A program made the translations under genes and the position numbers. The notes beneath the pieces are model-generated. The model worked only from the letters and a program-made list of their open reading frames with translations, made no database searches and was not told the origin of the DNA. This document shows, one piece after another, positions 1 through 8,496 of a stretch of 64,000 nt of DNA. The stretch spans positions 29,903 to 93,902 of the forward strand of contig CAWDDG010000001.1 of NCBI GenBank assembly GCA_963801065.1, given 5' to 3'. The stretch is from CAWDDG01 sp963801065. Lineage in GTDB: Bacteria; Actinomycetota; Actinomycetes; Jiangellales; Jiangellaceae. Position 1 is the first letter of the stretch. Each line of letters begins with the position of its first letter.

Positions 1-1
1 C

Positions 2-970
2 TACAACGACACGTCCGACGGCGAGGTCGACCTTCTGGATGCCCTCTACTACTCGACGGTCAGCCTCTCGACGACCGGTTATGGCGACATCACACCGGTC
101 AGCGACAGCGCACGCATCGTCAACGTGTTGCTCATCACACCGCTGCGCGTGCTGTTCCTGATCGTCCTGGTCGGGACGACCCTGGAGGCACTGACCTCGC
201 GAAGCCGCGTGCAGTTACGGATCAACCGCTGGAGGAAGACGTTGCGCGAGCACACGGTGGTCGTCGGCTACGGGGTCAAGGGTCGCAGCGCGGTCACGAC
301 ACTGCTGTCCAACGGGATCGAGAAGGACAGCATCGTCGTCGTCGACCCACAGCCGGAGGCCATCGCGGAGGCCAACGAGGCAGGACTTACCGGCATCATC
401 GGCGACGCCACGCGGTCCGAGGTGCTGCGCCGCGTGGGTGTGCCGGTCGCCACCCGGGTCATCGTCACCACCGGCCGTGACGACACCAGTGTCCTCGCGA
501 CACTCACCGCGCGGCAGCTCAACCCGAAGGCCGACGTCGTCGTGGCGGTACGTGAGGCCGAGAACGTCGGCCTGGTGCGGCAGAGCGGCGCGGACTCGGT
601 CGTCATCTCGTCGGACGCGGTCGGCCGGTTGCTGGGGCTCGCGACGGTCAGCCCTGCGTTGGGGCACGTGCTGGAGGATCTGATCTCCACCGGTGAGGGA
701 CTCGAGGTGGCAGAGCGGGAGGTCCTGCCACGTGAAGAGGGCCGCGTGCCCAGGCAGGTCGACGATCTCGTGATCGCCGTCGTCCGCGACGACGAGGTGC
801 TGCCGTACCACTCGCCGGCGATCGGGCAACTGTTGCGTGGCGACCGGATGATCGTCGTCCGACCCGCGGAAGAGCTGCCGTGGGCCGCACGGCCGGGCAG
901 CCGCGAGGGAAGGTCGGCGACCCCTCGGCAGGATGCCGATGATGTCGTGGAGGAACCCGGAGCCGGGTGA
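2..970 (+). CDS. Potassium channel with RCK (TrkA-N) domain, 5' partial
   Basis: Membrane K+ channel subunit with a cytosolic nucleotide-binding gating domain. The frame is open from base 2, so the N-terminus lies outside the window and 322 residues are visible. About residues 21-28 contain STTGYGD, the K+ selectivity filter, followed by a hydrophobic inner helix (ITPLRVLFLIVLVG). A Rossmann-type TrkA-N domain begins near residue 85 with VVVGYGVKGRS, and a TrkA-C-like tail follows. One pore loop plus one visible helix fits the two-TM tetrameric channel family. The next gene starts 21 bases after the stop on the same strand. The family is clear; the ion specificity rests on the filter motif. 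Confidence 0.9.
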   Translation, partial: YNDTSDGEVDLLDALYYSTVSLSTTGYGDITPVSDSARIVNVLLITPLRVLFLIVLVGTTLEALTSRSRVQLRINRWRKTLREHTVVVGYGVKGRSAVTTLLSNGIEKDSIVVVDPQPEAIAEANEAGLTGIIGDATRSEVLRRVGVPVATRVIVTTGRDDTSVLATLTARQLNPKADVVVAVREAENVGLVRQSGADSVVISSDAVGRLLGLATVSPALGHVLEDLISTGEGLEVAEREVLPREEGRVPRQVDDLVIAVVRDDEVLPYHSPAIGQLLRGDRMIVVRPAEELPWAARPGSREGRSATPRQDADDVVEEPGAG

Positions 971-991
971 TCCGGCACCTACGATCGGTCC

Positions 992-1384
992 ATGGATGCC
1001 GAGACCGCCGCCCGCCGGTGGGCGCAGACGTGGACGCGGGCATGGCCTGCCCACGACGTCGAGGCGATCGCGTCTCTCTACGCCGAGGACGCCGTATACC
1101 GTGCGCTCGCCTTCCGCGAGCCCGACCTCGGCGTTGCCGGCGTGCGCCGCTACCTGAGCGAAAACTTCGGGGTCGAGGACGACGTCGAGTGCTGGTTCGG
1201 CGAACCGGTGGCTGCAGGCGATCGCGCGGCCGTCGAGTGGTGGGCGACATGGGTCGAGGACGGCCAGCGGCTGACCCTCGCCGGCACGACGCTCCTCCGC
1301 TTCCGTGCCGACGGGCAGATCCTCGACCATCGCGACTATTGGAACGAGGCCGAGCGGCGCGAACTGCCTTTCGAGGGCTGGTGA
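992..1384 (+). CDS. SnoaL-like / NTF2-fold small protein
   Basis: 130-residue soluble protein with the SnoaL-like (NTF2-fold) pattern: an N-terminal helix (ARRWAQTWTRAWPAHD), then IASLYAEDAVYRALAF, and a C-terminal strand LLRFRADGQILDHRDYW. Proteins of this fold are small cavity enzymes (isomerases, cyclases, hydrolases) or ligand binders, and the sequence does not tell which. It lies between the channel gene and a quinone oxidoreductase gene on the same strand, with short gaps on both sides, so cotranscription is plausible. The ATG at 992 is the first start after the upstream stop and keeps the full fold. The substrate is unknown. Confidence 0.8.
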   Translation: MDAETAARRWAQTWTRAWPAHDVEAIASLYAEDAVYRALAFREPDLGVAGVRRYLSENFGVEDDVECWFGEPVAAGDRAAVEWWATWVEDGQRLTLAGTTLLRFRADGQILDHRDYWNEAERRELPFEGW

Positions 1385-1421
1385 CGACGGTTCGGCCGCG
1401 CGCGAGGCCGGTGCTCCGCTG

Positions 1422-2399
1422 ATGCGTGCGGTCGTGGTCACAGAGCCCGGCGGCCCGGAGGTGCTGCGCTGGGCGGAGGTTCCCGATCCTGAGCCGGGTC
1501 CCGGCGAGGTCGTGCTGGCCGTGGCAGCGTCCGCGGTCAATCGGGCCGACCTGCACCAACGACAAGGCCACTACCCCCCGCCACCGGGCGCGCCGGGATG
1601 GCCGGGCCTGGAGTGCAGCGGCACGGTGTCGTCGATCGGGCCCGGCGTCGAGGGCTGGGCCGTCGGTGATCAGGCATGCGCGTTGCTCTCCGGAGGTGGC
1701 TACGCCACCAAGGTCGCGGTCCCGGCCGGCCAGTTGCTGCCGATACCGGCAGGCGTCGACCTGGTGACGGCAGCCGGGCTGCCCGAGGCCATGTGCACGG
1801 TGTGGTCCAACGTGTTCATGACGGCGGGCCTGCGTCCGGGCGAGGTGCTGCTCGTCCACGGAGGGGCGAGCGGGATCGGTACGGCAGCGATCCAGCTCGG
1901 GCGCGCGGTCGGGGCGACCGTCGCGGTCACGGCCGGATCGCCCGACAAGCTCGCCAGTTGCGCTGCGCTGGGTGCGTCGATCCTCGCGAACCACCGGGAC
2001 GACGACTTCGTGGCCGTCGTCCTGGACGCGACCGACGGCGTCGGCGCAGACGTCGTGCTCGACGTGATCGGCGCGAAGTACCTTGCCCGCAACGTCTCGG
2101 TGCTGGCGCCGGGCGGCCGGCTCGTCGTCATCGGCCTGCAGGGCGGCCGGCGAGCGGAGCTCGACCTGTCCGCTCTGATGGCCAAGCGTGGAGCGGTGAT
2201 CGCCACGACGCTTCGCACCCGCCCGCCCGCCGAGAAGGCGACGATAGTCGCTGCCGTCCGCGAGCACGTGTGGCCGCTCATCGAGTCCGGCGACGTTCGC
2301 CCCGTCGTCGACCGCGTGCTTCCGATGCGTGAGGCCGCAGAGGCGCACCGCGTCGTCGAGGCGGGCAAGCATGTCGGCAAGGTCCTGCTGCGGGTCTGA
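1422..2399 (+). CDS. NAD(P)H-quinone oxidoreductase, PIG3/QOR branch of zinc-free MDR
   Basis: 325-residue medium-chain reductase. Family members pass electrons from NADPH to quinones or other carbonyl-conjugated acceptors. The N-terminal GroES-like domain shows AVNRADLHQRQGHYPPP and PGLECSGTV; the cofactor Rossmann motif is HGGASGIGTAAIQLG near residue 145. The zinc-binding cysteines of alcohol dehydrogenases are absent, as expected for this branch. The frame is open further upstream, but the ATG at 1422 gives the canonical MRAVVVTEPGGPEVL start and lies just after the SnoaL-like gene. The C-terminus ends GKHVGKVLLRV, typical of the family. The physiological acceptor cannot be inferred. Confidence 0.9.
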   Translation: MRAVVVTEPGGPEVLRWAEVPDPEPGPGEVVLAVAASAVNRADLHQRQGHYPPPPGAPGWPGLECSGTVSSIGPGVEGWAVGDQACALLSGGGYATKVAVPAGQLLPIPAGVDLVTAAGLPEAMCTVWSNVFMTAGLRPGEVLLVHGGASGIGTAAIQLGRAVGATVAVTAGSPDKLASCAALGASILANHRDDDFVAVVLDATDGVGADVVLDVIGAKYLARNVSVLAPGGRLVVIGLQGGRRAELDLSALMAKRGAVIATTLRTRPPAEKATIVAAVREHVWPLIESGDVRPVVDRVLPMREAAEAHRVVEAGKHVGKVLLRV

Positions 2400-2496
2400 G
2401 GGCCCGACTGGCGACGCCGACATGCGTGCGGGGCGGCGTGTTCGCGACATAATCGACCATGGCAGTCAGGCTCTACCAACGAGGAGCGATGACGGG

Positions 2497-3039
2497 ATGA
2501 CCGACCTCGACGACCTCCTGTCCCAGATTCCCATGGACCAACTCGCACGCCAGCTAGGCGTGGACGAGGGGACGGCCGAACAGGCCGCCCGGCAGGCGAT
2601 ACCGGCCCTGCTCGGCGGCATGCAGGCCAATGCGCAGGACCCTGCCGGCGCCGCCTCGCTCAGCCGCGCTGTGGGTGACCACGACGCGAGCCTGCTCGAG
2701 GGCGGTGTCGACCTCGGGCAGGTCGACACCGACGACGGTGACAAGATCGTGAAGAACGTCTTCGGTGGAAACCGCGACCAGGTGGTCAACAAGCTCGCCG
2801 GCGGCAGCGGTGGTGGTATGGGCGACGTGATCGGCAAACTGCTCCCGATGCTCGCCCCGTTGGTGATGGCCTTCCTCGCGAAGCAGACCCAGGGCGGCGG
2901 GACCGGCCAGGCTTCGGCGGCCGATGGAACCGGTGGGCTGGGCGACCTGCTCGGCGGCCTACTGGGCGGCGGCGGTCAGGCCGGTGCCGGTGGGATCGGC
3001 GACCTGCTGGGCGGCCTTCTGGGTGGCGGCAAGCGCTGA
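2497..3039 (+). CDS. DUF937 family protein
   Basis: 180-residue protein with the DUF937 pattern: MTDLDDLLSQIPMDQLA, then LGVDEGTAEQAARQAIPALLGGM, and later repeated glycine-leucine blocks GLGDLLGGLLGGGGQ and GIGDLLGGLLGGG at the C-terminus (about residues 145-180). The family is common in actinobacteria and proteobacteria and has no established function. The start ATG at 2497 is preceded by GAGGAG at 2481-2486. A 13-codon ORF (2459-2500) overlaps this start but looks accidental. The two Gly/Leu-rich repeats are low complexity and may be flexible or membrane-associated. Confidence 0.85.
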   Translation: MTDLDDLLSQIPMDQLARQLGVDEGTAEQAARQAIPALLGGMQANAQDPAGAASLSRAVGDHDASLLEGGVDLGQVDTDDGDKIVKNVFGGNRDQVVNKLAGGSGGGMGDVIGKLLPMLAPLVMAFLAKQTQGGGTGQASAADGTGGLGDLLGGLLGGGGQAGAGGIGDLLGGLLGGGKR

Positions 3040-3116
3040 CCTCCCAGGCATCGCCAGCGCCGGACCGAAGGGGAGTATCCACTGCCGGGTAGTACCCACC
3101 TGTAACGTGCCTGGCG

Positions 3117-4245
3117 ATGATGGTCCTCGTCGCCCGGGAAACGGGACCGTTCGAACGCCGGGTGGCGATCGTCCCGGAGCTCGTCGGCCGGCTGACCGGT
3201 GCGGGCCTCGACGTCGTCGTCGAGGCGGGAGCGGGCGTCGGGCTCGTTGCACGGGGACAGCGACTACGAGGATGCCGGCGCCACCGTCTCGGCCGGTGAC
3301 GCGCTGACGAGCGCCGACGTCGTCCTGTCGGTCCAGCCGCTGGATGCGAGCCGTGTCCGGCACCTGCGCCGCGGTGCCATCACGATCTCGTTCCTGCCGA
3401 CCTCGCAGGAGCTCGCACTCGTCCGCGCCTTGCGTGACGCACAGGTGACGGCGTTCGCGATGGAACTCGTGCCACGCATCTCACGGGCACAGGCGATGGA
3501 CGCGCTGTCGTCCCAGGCGCTGGTCGCCGGGTACCGGGCGGCGCTGATCGCGGCGGAGCGGCTGCCGCGGTTCTTCCCGCTCTTCATGACCGCTGCCGGC
3601 ACCGTGCCGCCGGCCCGGGTCCTCGTGCTCGGCGCCGGGGTGGCCGGCCTTCAGGCGATCGCGACGGCTCGCCGGCTCGGTGCACAGGTGGAGGCGTACG
3701 ACGTCCGGGAGGCGGCCGCCGAGGAGGTGCACAGCCTGGGCGCGCGTTTCGTCGAGCTCGACCTGCCCAGCCTCGAAGGGGAGGGCGGCTACGCCCGCGA
3801 GATGACCGAGGAGCGGGCCCGTCTGCAGCGCGAGTTGCTCGCGCCGCACGTCGCGGCCGCGGACGCGCTGATCACGACGGCCGCCGTGCCGGGCCGTGCG
3901 GCGCCCCTGCTCGTCGAGCACGCGACGATCGCCTCGATGAGGCCAGGGAGCGTGGTCGTTGACCTCGCGGCCGAGTCCGGGGGCAACGTGGACGGCTCGC
4001 GCCCGGGCGAGGAGGTCGTGATCGGCGGCACTCTGGTCTGGGGCGGGCGCAACGTGCCCAGCCTGATGCCGGTGCACGCCAGCCGCCTCTACGCCGCGAA
4101 CGTCGTGGCACTGCTGCTGCTCATGACCAGTGACGGCGTCGTCACGCCGGACTTCTCCGACGAGATCGTCGACAGCGCGTGCGTGACGCGTGGCGGCGCC
4201 GTCCACCACCGTTACACGCGTGACCTGCTGGGTGAGGTCGGCTGA
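3117..4245 (+). CDS. pntAA: NAD(P) transhydrogenase alpha subunit, soluble NAD-binding part, with apparent frameshift
   Basis: Soluble NAD(H)-binding subunit (dI) of the proton-translocating transhydrogenase, which moves hydride from NADH to NADP+ using the proton gradient. The N-terminal frame (ARETGPFERRVAIVPE) runs in phase from 3117; the rest (HGDSDYEDAGATVSAGDAL, then VLVLGAGVAGLQAIATARRLG, the NAD fold) is in a different phase. Removing one G from the GGG at 3240-3242 joins them as EAGAGVGSLHGDSDYEDAG, the expected family reading. So either the gene is broken here or the sequence has a one-base error. It overlaps pntAB by one base (TGATG). With the join it is about 375 residues, normal for the split actinobacterial form. 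Confidence 0.85.
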
Positions 4246-4559
4246 TGGACTCCTCCGTCGCCCTGCTGACGATCTTCGTGCTGGCGGTTGTCGTCGGCTT
4301 CGAGGTCGTCTCGAAGGTGTCGTCGACACTGCACACCCCGTTGATGTCGGGCGCCAACGCGATCCACGGGATCATCCTGGTGGGTGCCGTGATCGTCGCT
4401 GGACGCGCCGAGTCGACGGGCGTCCTCGCCGTCGCGCTCGTGGCCGTGGTGCTCGCGACGGTCAACCTGGTCGGCGGGTTCGTCGTCACCGACCGGATGC
4501 TCGAGATGTTCCGGGCTCGCCGGCCCGACGCACGCGCAGGTGCGGAGGGCGCTGAGTGA
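4245..4559 (+). CDS. pntAB: NAD(P) transhydrogenase alpha subunit, membrane part
   Basis: 104-residue membrane subunit (part of dII) of the transhydrogenase. Three hydrophobic segments are visible: about residues 5-23 (LLTIFVLAVVVGFEVV), 43-60 (GIILVGAVIVAG) and 62-83 (GVLAVALVAVVLATVNLVGG). The loop HTPLMSGANAIHGI is strongly conserved in PntA membrane domains, and the segment after it ends GGFVVTDRMLEMF. The start overlaps the pntAA stop and the stop overlaps the GTG of pntB, so the three genes are translationally coupled. Actinobacteria commonly encode the alpha chain as two polypeptides, as here. Confidence 0.93.
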   Translation: MDSSVALLTIFVLAVVVGFEVVSKVSSTLHTPLMSGANAIHGIILVGAVIVAGRAESTGVLAVALVAVVLATVNLVGGFVVTDRMLEMFRARRPDARAGAEGAE

Positions 4560-5926
4560 TCCCGGTGTGGGCACAGGTGGCCTACCTGGTCGCCGCCGTC
4601 TGCTTCGTCCTCGCACTCAAGGGGTTGTCGTCGCCGAAGAGCGCGAGGAACGGGAACCTGCTGGGCGTCCTTGGTGCGGTGCTCGCCGTCGTCGTGACGT
4701 TCCTCGTCGAGGACCTCGCCAACCTCGGCTGGATCCTCGCGGCGATCGCGGTCGGCGCCGTGGTAGGCGTCGTCTTCGCGCGTCGGGTCGCGATGACCGC
4801 GATGCCGCAGCTCGTCGCGCTGTTCAACGGGGTCGGAGGCGGGGCCGCAGCCCTCGTGGCGCTGCTCGAGCTGTCGGAGTCGTCGGTGACGACGCCGAGC
4901 CTGGTCGCGGTGGCGTTCACGGCGCTGATCGGGTCGGTCTCGTTCGCCGGTTCGGCGGTGACGTTCGCCAAGCTCCAGGAGCTCATGACCACCCGGCCTG
5001 TCACGTTTCCCGGCGGGCAGTACGCGTCCTTCGGCGTGCTCGCGGCGTCCGTAGCGCTGGCGGCGGCCGTCGTCGCGACCGGGAACGTGCCGCTCGCCGT
5101 GCTGCTCGCAGTTGCCGGGCTGGGATTCGGCGTCCTGCTGGTGCTGCCCGTTGGCGGCGCGGACGTGCCGATCGTCATCTCGCTGCTCAACGCCTTCACG
5201 GGACTGGCTGTGGCAGCGAGTGGATACGTCCTGGACAACACTCTGCTCATCGTCGCCGGCACCCTGGTCGGTGCGAGCGGCACGATCCTGACCCGGCTGA
5301 TGGCTCAGGCGATGGGCCGCTCGGTCACGTCGATCCTGTTCGGCGCCTTCCGCGGCGGGTCGACGGCGGGCGGAGACGCGACCGGCGCGGATCGTCCGGT
5401 CCGGTCGGCGGGGCCCGAGGACGTCGCCGTCCTACTCGGCTTCGCCAGCCGGGTCGTCGTGGTGCCCGGCTACGGCCTTGCGGTCGCGCAGGCCCAGCAT
5501 GCGGTGCACGAGCTCGCGACGCTGCTGGAGAGCCGCGGCGTCGACGTCTCGTACGCGATCCACCCGGTCGCGGGCCGGATGCCCGGCCACATGAACGTGC
5601 TGCTCGCCGAGGCAAACGTGCCGTATGAGCAACTCCGTGAGATGGACACCGCGAACCTGGAGCTCCGGACGGCCGACGTCGCGCTCGTGGTCGGCGCCAA
5701 CGACGTCGTGAACCCCGCTGCGCGCACGTCGCCCGGGGCGCCGATCTACGGGATGCCCATTCTCGACGTCGACCAGGCCAAGGCCGTGGTCTTCCTCAAG
5801 CGGTCGATGCGGCCGGGCTTCGCCGGCATCGAGAACGAGCTGCTCTACGACCCGCGAACAACGCTGCTGTTCGGCGACGCCAAGGAGTCCCTCACCAAGC
5901 TGGCGTCAGCCGTCAAGAACCTCTAA
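4556..5926 (+). CDS. pntB: NAD(P) transhydrogenase beta subunit
   Basis: 456-residue beta subunit: an N-terminal membrane domain with about eight hydrophobic helices (residues 1-250) and a C-terminal NADP(H)-binding domain (dIII, about 285-456). Diagnostic sections are VVVPGYGLAVAQAQHAV (dinucleotide fold), AGRMPGHMNVLLAEANV, VVGANDVVNPAAR and GMPILDVDQAKAVVFLKR. It starts with GTG at 4556, overlapping the pntAB stop. With pntAA and pntAB it forms the H+-driven transhydrogenase that supplies NADPH. Nothing in the sequence suggests loss of function in this subunit. The operon ends at a large inverted repeat. Confidence 0.95.
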   Translation: MIPVWAQVAYLVAAVCFVLALKGLSSPKSARNGNLLGVLGAVLAVVVTFLVEDLANLGWILAAIAVGAVVGVVFARRVAMTAMPQLVALFNGVGGGAAALVALLELSESSVTTPSLVAVAFTALIGSVSFAGSAVTFAKLQELMTTRPVTFPGGQYASFGVLAASVALAAAVVATGNVPLAVLLAVAGLGFGVLLVLPVGGADVPIVISLLNAFTGLAVAASGYVLDNTLLIVAGTLVGASGTILTRLMAQAMGRSVTSILFGAFRGGSTAGGDATGADRPVRSAGPEDVAVLLGFASRVVVVPGYGLAVAQAQHAVHELATLLESRGVDVSYAIHPVAGRMPGHMNVLLAEANVPYEQLREMDTANLELRTADVALVVGANDVVNPAARTSPGAPIYGMPILDVDQAKAVVFLKRSMRPGFAGIENELLYDPRTTLLFGDAKESLTKLASAVKNL

Positions 5927-6043
5927 CCCGTTGATCATGCAATTCCTGTGCGACACGCCGACAAAGCCGGGGCTCGTGGACCGACGAGCCGGCCCGCATC
6001 GGGTCCTTCCGGCGTGTCGCACAGGAATTGCATGATCAACGGG
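5927..6043 (+). repeat. Perfect 34-bp inverted repeat between convergent genes
   Basis: Arms 5927-5960 and 6010-6043 are exact reverse complements over 34 bases (outer end CCCGTTGATCATGCAATTCC). The 49-base centre holds a second, 7-bp hairpin (5971-5977 with 5984-5990). It fills the gap between the stops of pntB (+) and upp (-), so it can end transcription from both sides, but no T-run follows either arm and the arms are far longer than a normal terminator. A dispersed extragenic palindrome or a small mobile hairpin element is the alternative. Confidence 0.85.
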
Positions 6044-6049
6044 GGCGTG

Positions 6050-6691
6050 TCAGCCGGCGACGCCGTAGAGGCGGTCACCCGCGTCGCCGAGTCCGGGGAC
6101 GATGTAGCCCCGGTCGTTGAGCCGTTCGTCGACGGCTGCGGTCACGACGGTCACGGGTACGCTCAGGCTCGCCGTCTCCTGCTCGACGTGGGCAAGGCCT
6201 TCGGGTGCGGCCAGCAGGCAGACAGCGGTGATGTGGTCGGCTCCCCGCTCCACGACGTAGTGGATCGCCGCCGCGAGCGTGCCACCTGTGGCCAGCATCG
6301 GGTCCAGCAGGTAGCACTGCCGGCCGGTCAGGTCGTCGGGCAGGCGGGTGGCGTACGTGGTCGCTTGCAGCGTCTCCTCGTCGCGGATCATCCCGAGGAA
6401 GCCGACCTCGGCGGTCGGGAGCAGGCGCGCCATGCCGTCGAGCATGCCCAGTCCCGCGCGCAGGATCGGCACGACGAGCGGCTTCGGGGCCGAGAGCTTC
6501 ACCCCCGTGGCGGGACCCACCGGCGTCGTGATCTCGATCGGTGCGACCCGGGCGTCGCGGGTCGCCTCGTAGGCCAGCAACGTGACGAGCTCCGCGGCCA
6601 GTAGGCGGAACGTCGGGGAGTCGGTGCGCTCGTCGCGCAGCACGGTCAGCTTGTGTGCGACCAGGGGATGATCCACAGCCTGCAGGCGCAT
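6050..6691 (-). CDS. upp: Uracil phosphoribosyltransferase
   Basis: 213-residue cytosolic salvage enzyme converting uracil and PRPP to UMP. Family landmarks are all present: HPLVAHKLTVLRDERT near the start, LVVPILRAGLGMLDGM, FLGMIRDEETLQA, and the PRPP-binding loop CYLLDPMLATGGTLAAA at about residues 126-142. The C-terminus reads DERLNDRGYIVPGLGDAGDR, typical of Upp. The length is normal and no residue looks missing. The gene converges on pntB, separated by the large inverted repeat, and is divergent from the small gene at 6795. Confidence 0.97.
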   Translation of the reverse strand: MRLQAVDHPLVAHKLTVLRDERTDSPTFRLLAAELVTLLAYEATRDARVAPIEITTPVGPATGVKLSAPKPLVVPILRAGLGMLDGMARLLPTAEVGFLGMIRDEETLQATTYATRLPDDLTGRQCYLLDPMLATGGTLAAAIHYVVERGADHITAVCLLAAPEGLAHVEQETASLSVPVTVVTAAVDERLNDRGYIVPGLGDAGDRLYGVAG

Positions 6692-6794
6692 GGCGCGAAA
6701 CCTACCGCGTCAGAAGATCGTCAGGGCTCTCGACCGCCGCCGCCGGGTGGTGCTAGCGTCGCAGCGCTCGTCGTATGCAATACGAGGAGGTCAA

Positions 6795-7028
6795 ATGGCC
6801 GAGGGTGCCGTCCCTGCACCGGAACCCACGGACCTGGACCCCTCGGGGTCGGAAGCTGGCCGCTGTAGCCCTGGCCACCCAGCTGACGATCCCGAGCGGC
6901 TGCGCCAGCGGGCCGTATTCCTACGTGAGCTAGCCGAGGCTCGGGCCCTGCTCGCCCGAGCGACGCCATGGCGAACCCGGGCGGCGCGGATACGGGCGCG
7001 CATTCGGCAGAGCACCTTCCGCGCCTGA
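6795..7028 (+). CDS. Small conserved actinobacterial protein, function unknown
   Basis: 77-residue protein. The ATG at 6795 has a strong ribosome site (GAGGAGG, 6784-6790), which decides the start. The N-terminus is acidic and proline-rich (PAPEPTDLDPSG); the C-terminal half is a basic, probably helical segment (RLRQRAVFLRELAEARALLA, then TRAARIRARIRQSTFRA). I recall similar small arginine-rich proteins ending in a TFR motif in other actinobacteria, but know no function. It lies between upp and the tadA-associated gene, in the same direction as the latter. Confidence 0.6.
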   Translation: MAEGAVPAPEPTDLDPSGSEAGRCSPGHPADDPERLRQRAVFLRELAEARALLARATPWRTRAARIRARIRQSTFRA

Positions 7029-7114
7029 TCCACAGCGTCCCGCATCAGCGCTGGTCAACACGCGAGGTTTCGGAGACGATTCCCCTGACGCAACAATGCG
7101 TCGGGAGGGACGTA

Positions 7115-7609
7115 ATGCCGGACGGCGGCTCGGATGCCAGCGCGATCGACTTCGCGCTTGCCGCGTACCGCGAAGAGGGCGCGTGGCAGGTCGAGTCGCT
7201 CCCGCCGCAGATCGCAGACGACCTCGAGGCTCTGGTCACCGTCGTGCGCCAGCGTCCCGGCGACGGTGGTGCTCTCGGCCTGGTCTCGGTCGACGAGGAC
7301 TTCTTCGTCGCCGTGCGGTGCGCCGGCGGCGGCGTTCGCCTGCTGCTCTCCGATGTGACCGCGGCCACCGAGTCGCCGCTGGCACGGGCGGTCTTGCACC
7401 GGCTCGAGCTTCCGCTGCCGACCGACGAGGACCGCGTTCAGCCGGCAGGTGACGTCGGTATCTTCGCCGACCTCGGTGTCGAGCCGATGGACCTTGCCGC
7501 GATCTGCGACCATCTCGACCTCTATCCCGACGAGATGCTCGGCGAGGTCGCCGACCGGCTGGGCTTCCGCGCCGAGTACGAGAGGGCGGTCGACGCGGCG
7601 CTGCGCTGA
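7115..7609 (+). CDS. tRNA adenosine deaminase-associated protein
   Basis: 164-residue protein matching the actinobacterial family always found next to tadA. Seen here: an N-terminal AYREEGAWQVESLPPQ, a central SVDEDFFVAVRCAGG, and the conserved GDVGIFADLGVEPMDLAAIC toward the C-terminus. Its role is not established; constant linkage to tadA suggests a part in adenosine-to-inosine editing of tRNA. The ATG at 7115 follows GGGAGG; an upstream in-frame ATG (6968) overlaps the previous gene and is less likely. tadA starts 18 bases after its stop. Confidence 0.85.
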   Translation: MPDGGSDASAIDFALAAYREEGAWQVESLPPQIADDLEALVTVVRQRPGDGGALGLVSVDEDFFVAVRCAGGGVRLLLSDVTAATESPLARAVLHRLELPLPTDEDRVQPAGDVGIFADLGVEPMDLAAICDHLDLYPDEMLGEVADRLGFRAEYERAVDAALR

Positions 7610-7627
7610 CCGGCAGACTCCGAGGTC

Positions 7628-8089
7628 ATGCCTACGGCGTACGAACAGGCCATGCGTGCAGCCCTGGACGAGGCGCGTGCCGCCGCGGGCACTGGCGACG
7701 TGCCGGTCGGCGCGGTGGTGGTCGACCGCGACGGTGTGATCATCGGAACCGGCCGCAATGCGCGTGAGGCGCTCGCCGACCCGACGGCGCACGCCGAGGT
7801 CATGGCGTTGCAGGCGGCGGCCGGGGTCCGAAGGTCCTGGCGGCTGGACGATTGCACGCTCGTCGTCACGTTGGAGCCGTGCTCGATGTGCGCGGGCGCA
7901 CTGGTGCTGGCGCGGGTGTCGCGGCTGGTCTACGGGGCCGTCGACCCGAAGGCGGGCGCGGTCGGCTCTCTGTGGGACCTGGTCCGCGACCGCCGGCTCA
8001 ACCACCGGCCGGAGGTCGTTGCCGGCGTCCTCGCCGACGAGTCCGGGGCGCTGTTGCGTGAGTTCTTCGATTCCCACCGCTCGCTCTGA
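7628..8089 (+). CDS. tadA: tRNA-specific adenosine deaminase
   Basis: 153-residue zinc enzyme that deaminates the wobble adenosine of tRNA-Arg(ACG) to inosine. The cytidine-deaminase-type zinc site is complete: H55-A-E57 (proton-shuttle glutamate 57) and PCSMC with C85 and C88. Further family signals are DVPVGAVVVDRDG and the C-terminal LLREFFDSHR. The start ATG at 7628 is close behind its partner gene, and a tRNA-Ser gene follows within 60 bases. The length is normal for TadA. Confidence 0.95.
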   Translation: MPTAYEQAMRAALDEARAAAGTGDVPVGAVVVDRDGVIIGTGRNAREALADPTAHAEVMALQAAAGVRRSWRLDDCTLVVTLEPCSMCAGALVLARVSRLVYGAVDPKAGAVGSLWDLVRDRRLNHRPEVVAGVLADESGALLREFFDSHRSL

Positions 8090-8141
8090 CCGGTCCTCGC
8101 CGTCTTCGTGGCCCGGAGGGCGCTCCGGTAACCTTTGCCCC

Positions 8142-8228
8142 GGTGGCGTGTCCGAGCGGCCTAAGGAGCACGCCTCGAAAGCGTGTGAGGGGGCAACTCC
8201 TCCGTGGGTTCAAATCCCACCGCCACCG
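8142..8228 (+). tRNA. tRNA-Ser(CGA)
   Basis: 87-nt class II tRNA. The acceptor stem GGTGGCG (8142-8148) pairs with CGCCACC (8221-8227), with G as discriminator. The anticodon arm is CACGC-CTCGAAA-GCGTG with anticodon CGA. A long variable arm (GAGGGGGCAACTCCTC) and the T-loop TTCAAAT complete the serine tRNA form. CCA is not encoded. Confidence 0.96.
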
Positions 8229-8430
8229 CTCACCCTCGGCGGCATTCGCGCAGGTCACAGCCTCGGCGGATGCCGCCGAGGTCGCGTTCAAGCCCGGTTG
8301 GTCACCACGTGGTCACGGAGGCTCATGAGTCGCCTCCGGCGCACCCCCGAGCTTGTGGTGTGCGGGCCGGGGCCGTCGGCGCAGACGGATCACATGGATG
8401 TCGTTCTTGTTGAGGGAGGGCGTGGTGAAA

Positions 8431-8457
8431 GCAACCGTACGAATGTTGTACGGTTGC
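8431..8457 (+). promoter_or_regulatory. Operator-like dyad upstream of the Fic gene
   Basis: GCAACCGTAC (8431-8440) and GTACGGTTGC (8448-8457) are perfect reverse complements around a 7-base centre. The site is 39 bases before the Fic start, where a repressor or autoregulator would bind. A related half (GCGTACGAC, 8474-8482) lies between it and the ribosome site. No terminator T-run follows. Confidence 0.6.
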
Positions 8458-8496
8458 GTTAGCAGAGCCGTTAGCGTACGACTTCAGGAGCTTGTC

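Noticed and set aside
648..2450. 600-codon minus-strand ORF opposite the quinone oxidoreductase
   Set aside because: Arg/Pro/Ala-rich text without motifs, lying antisense to genes with clear families; a product of high GC content.
2459..2500. 13-codon leader ORF overlapping the DUF937 start
   Set aside because: It overlaps the ribosome site and start, but has no feature of an attenuator (no residue run, no hairpins).
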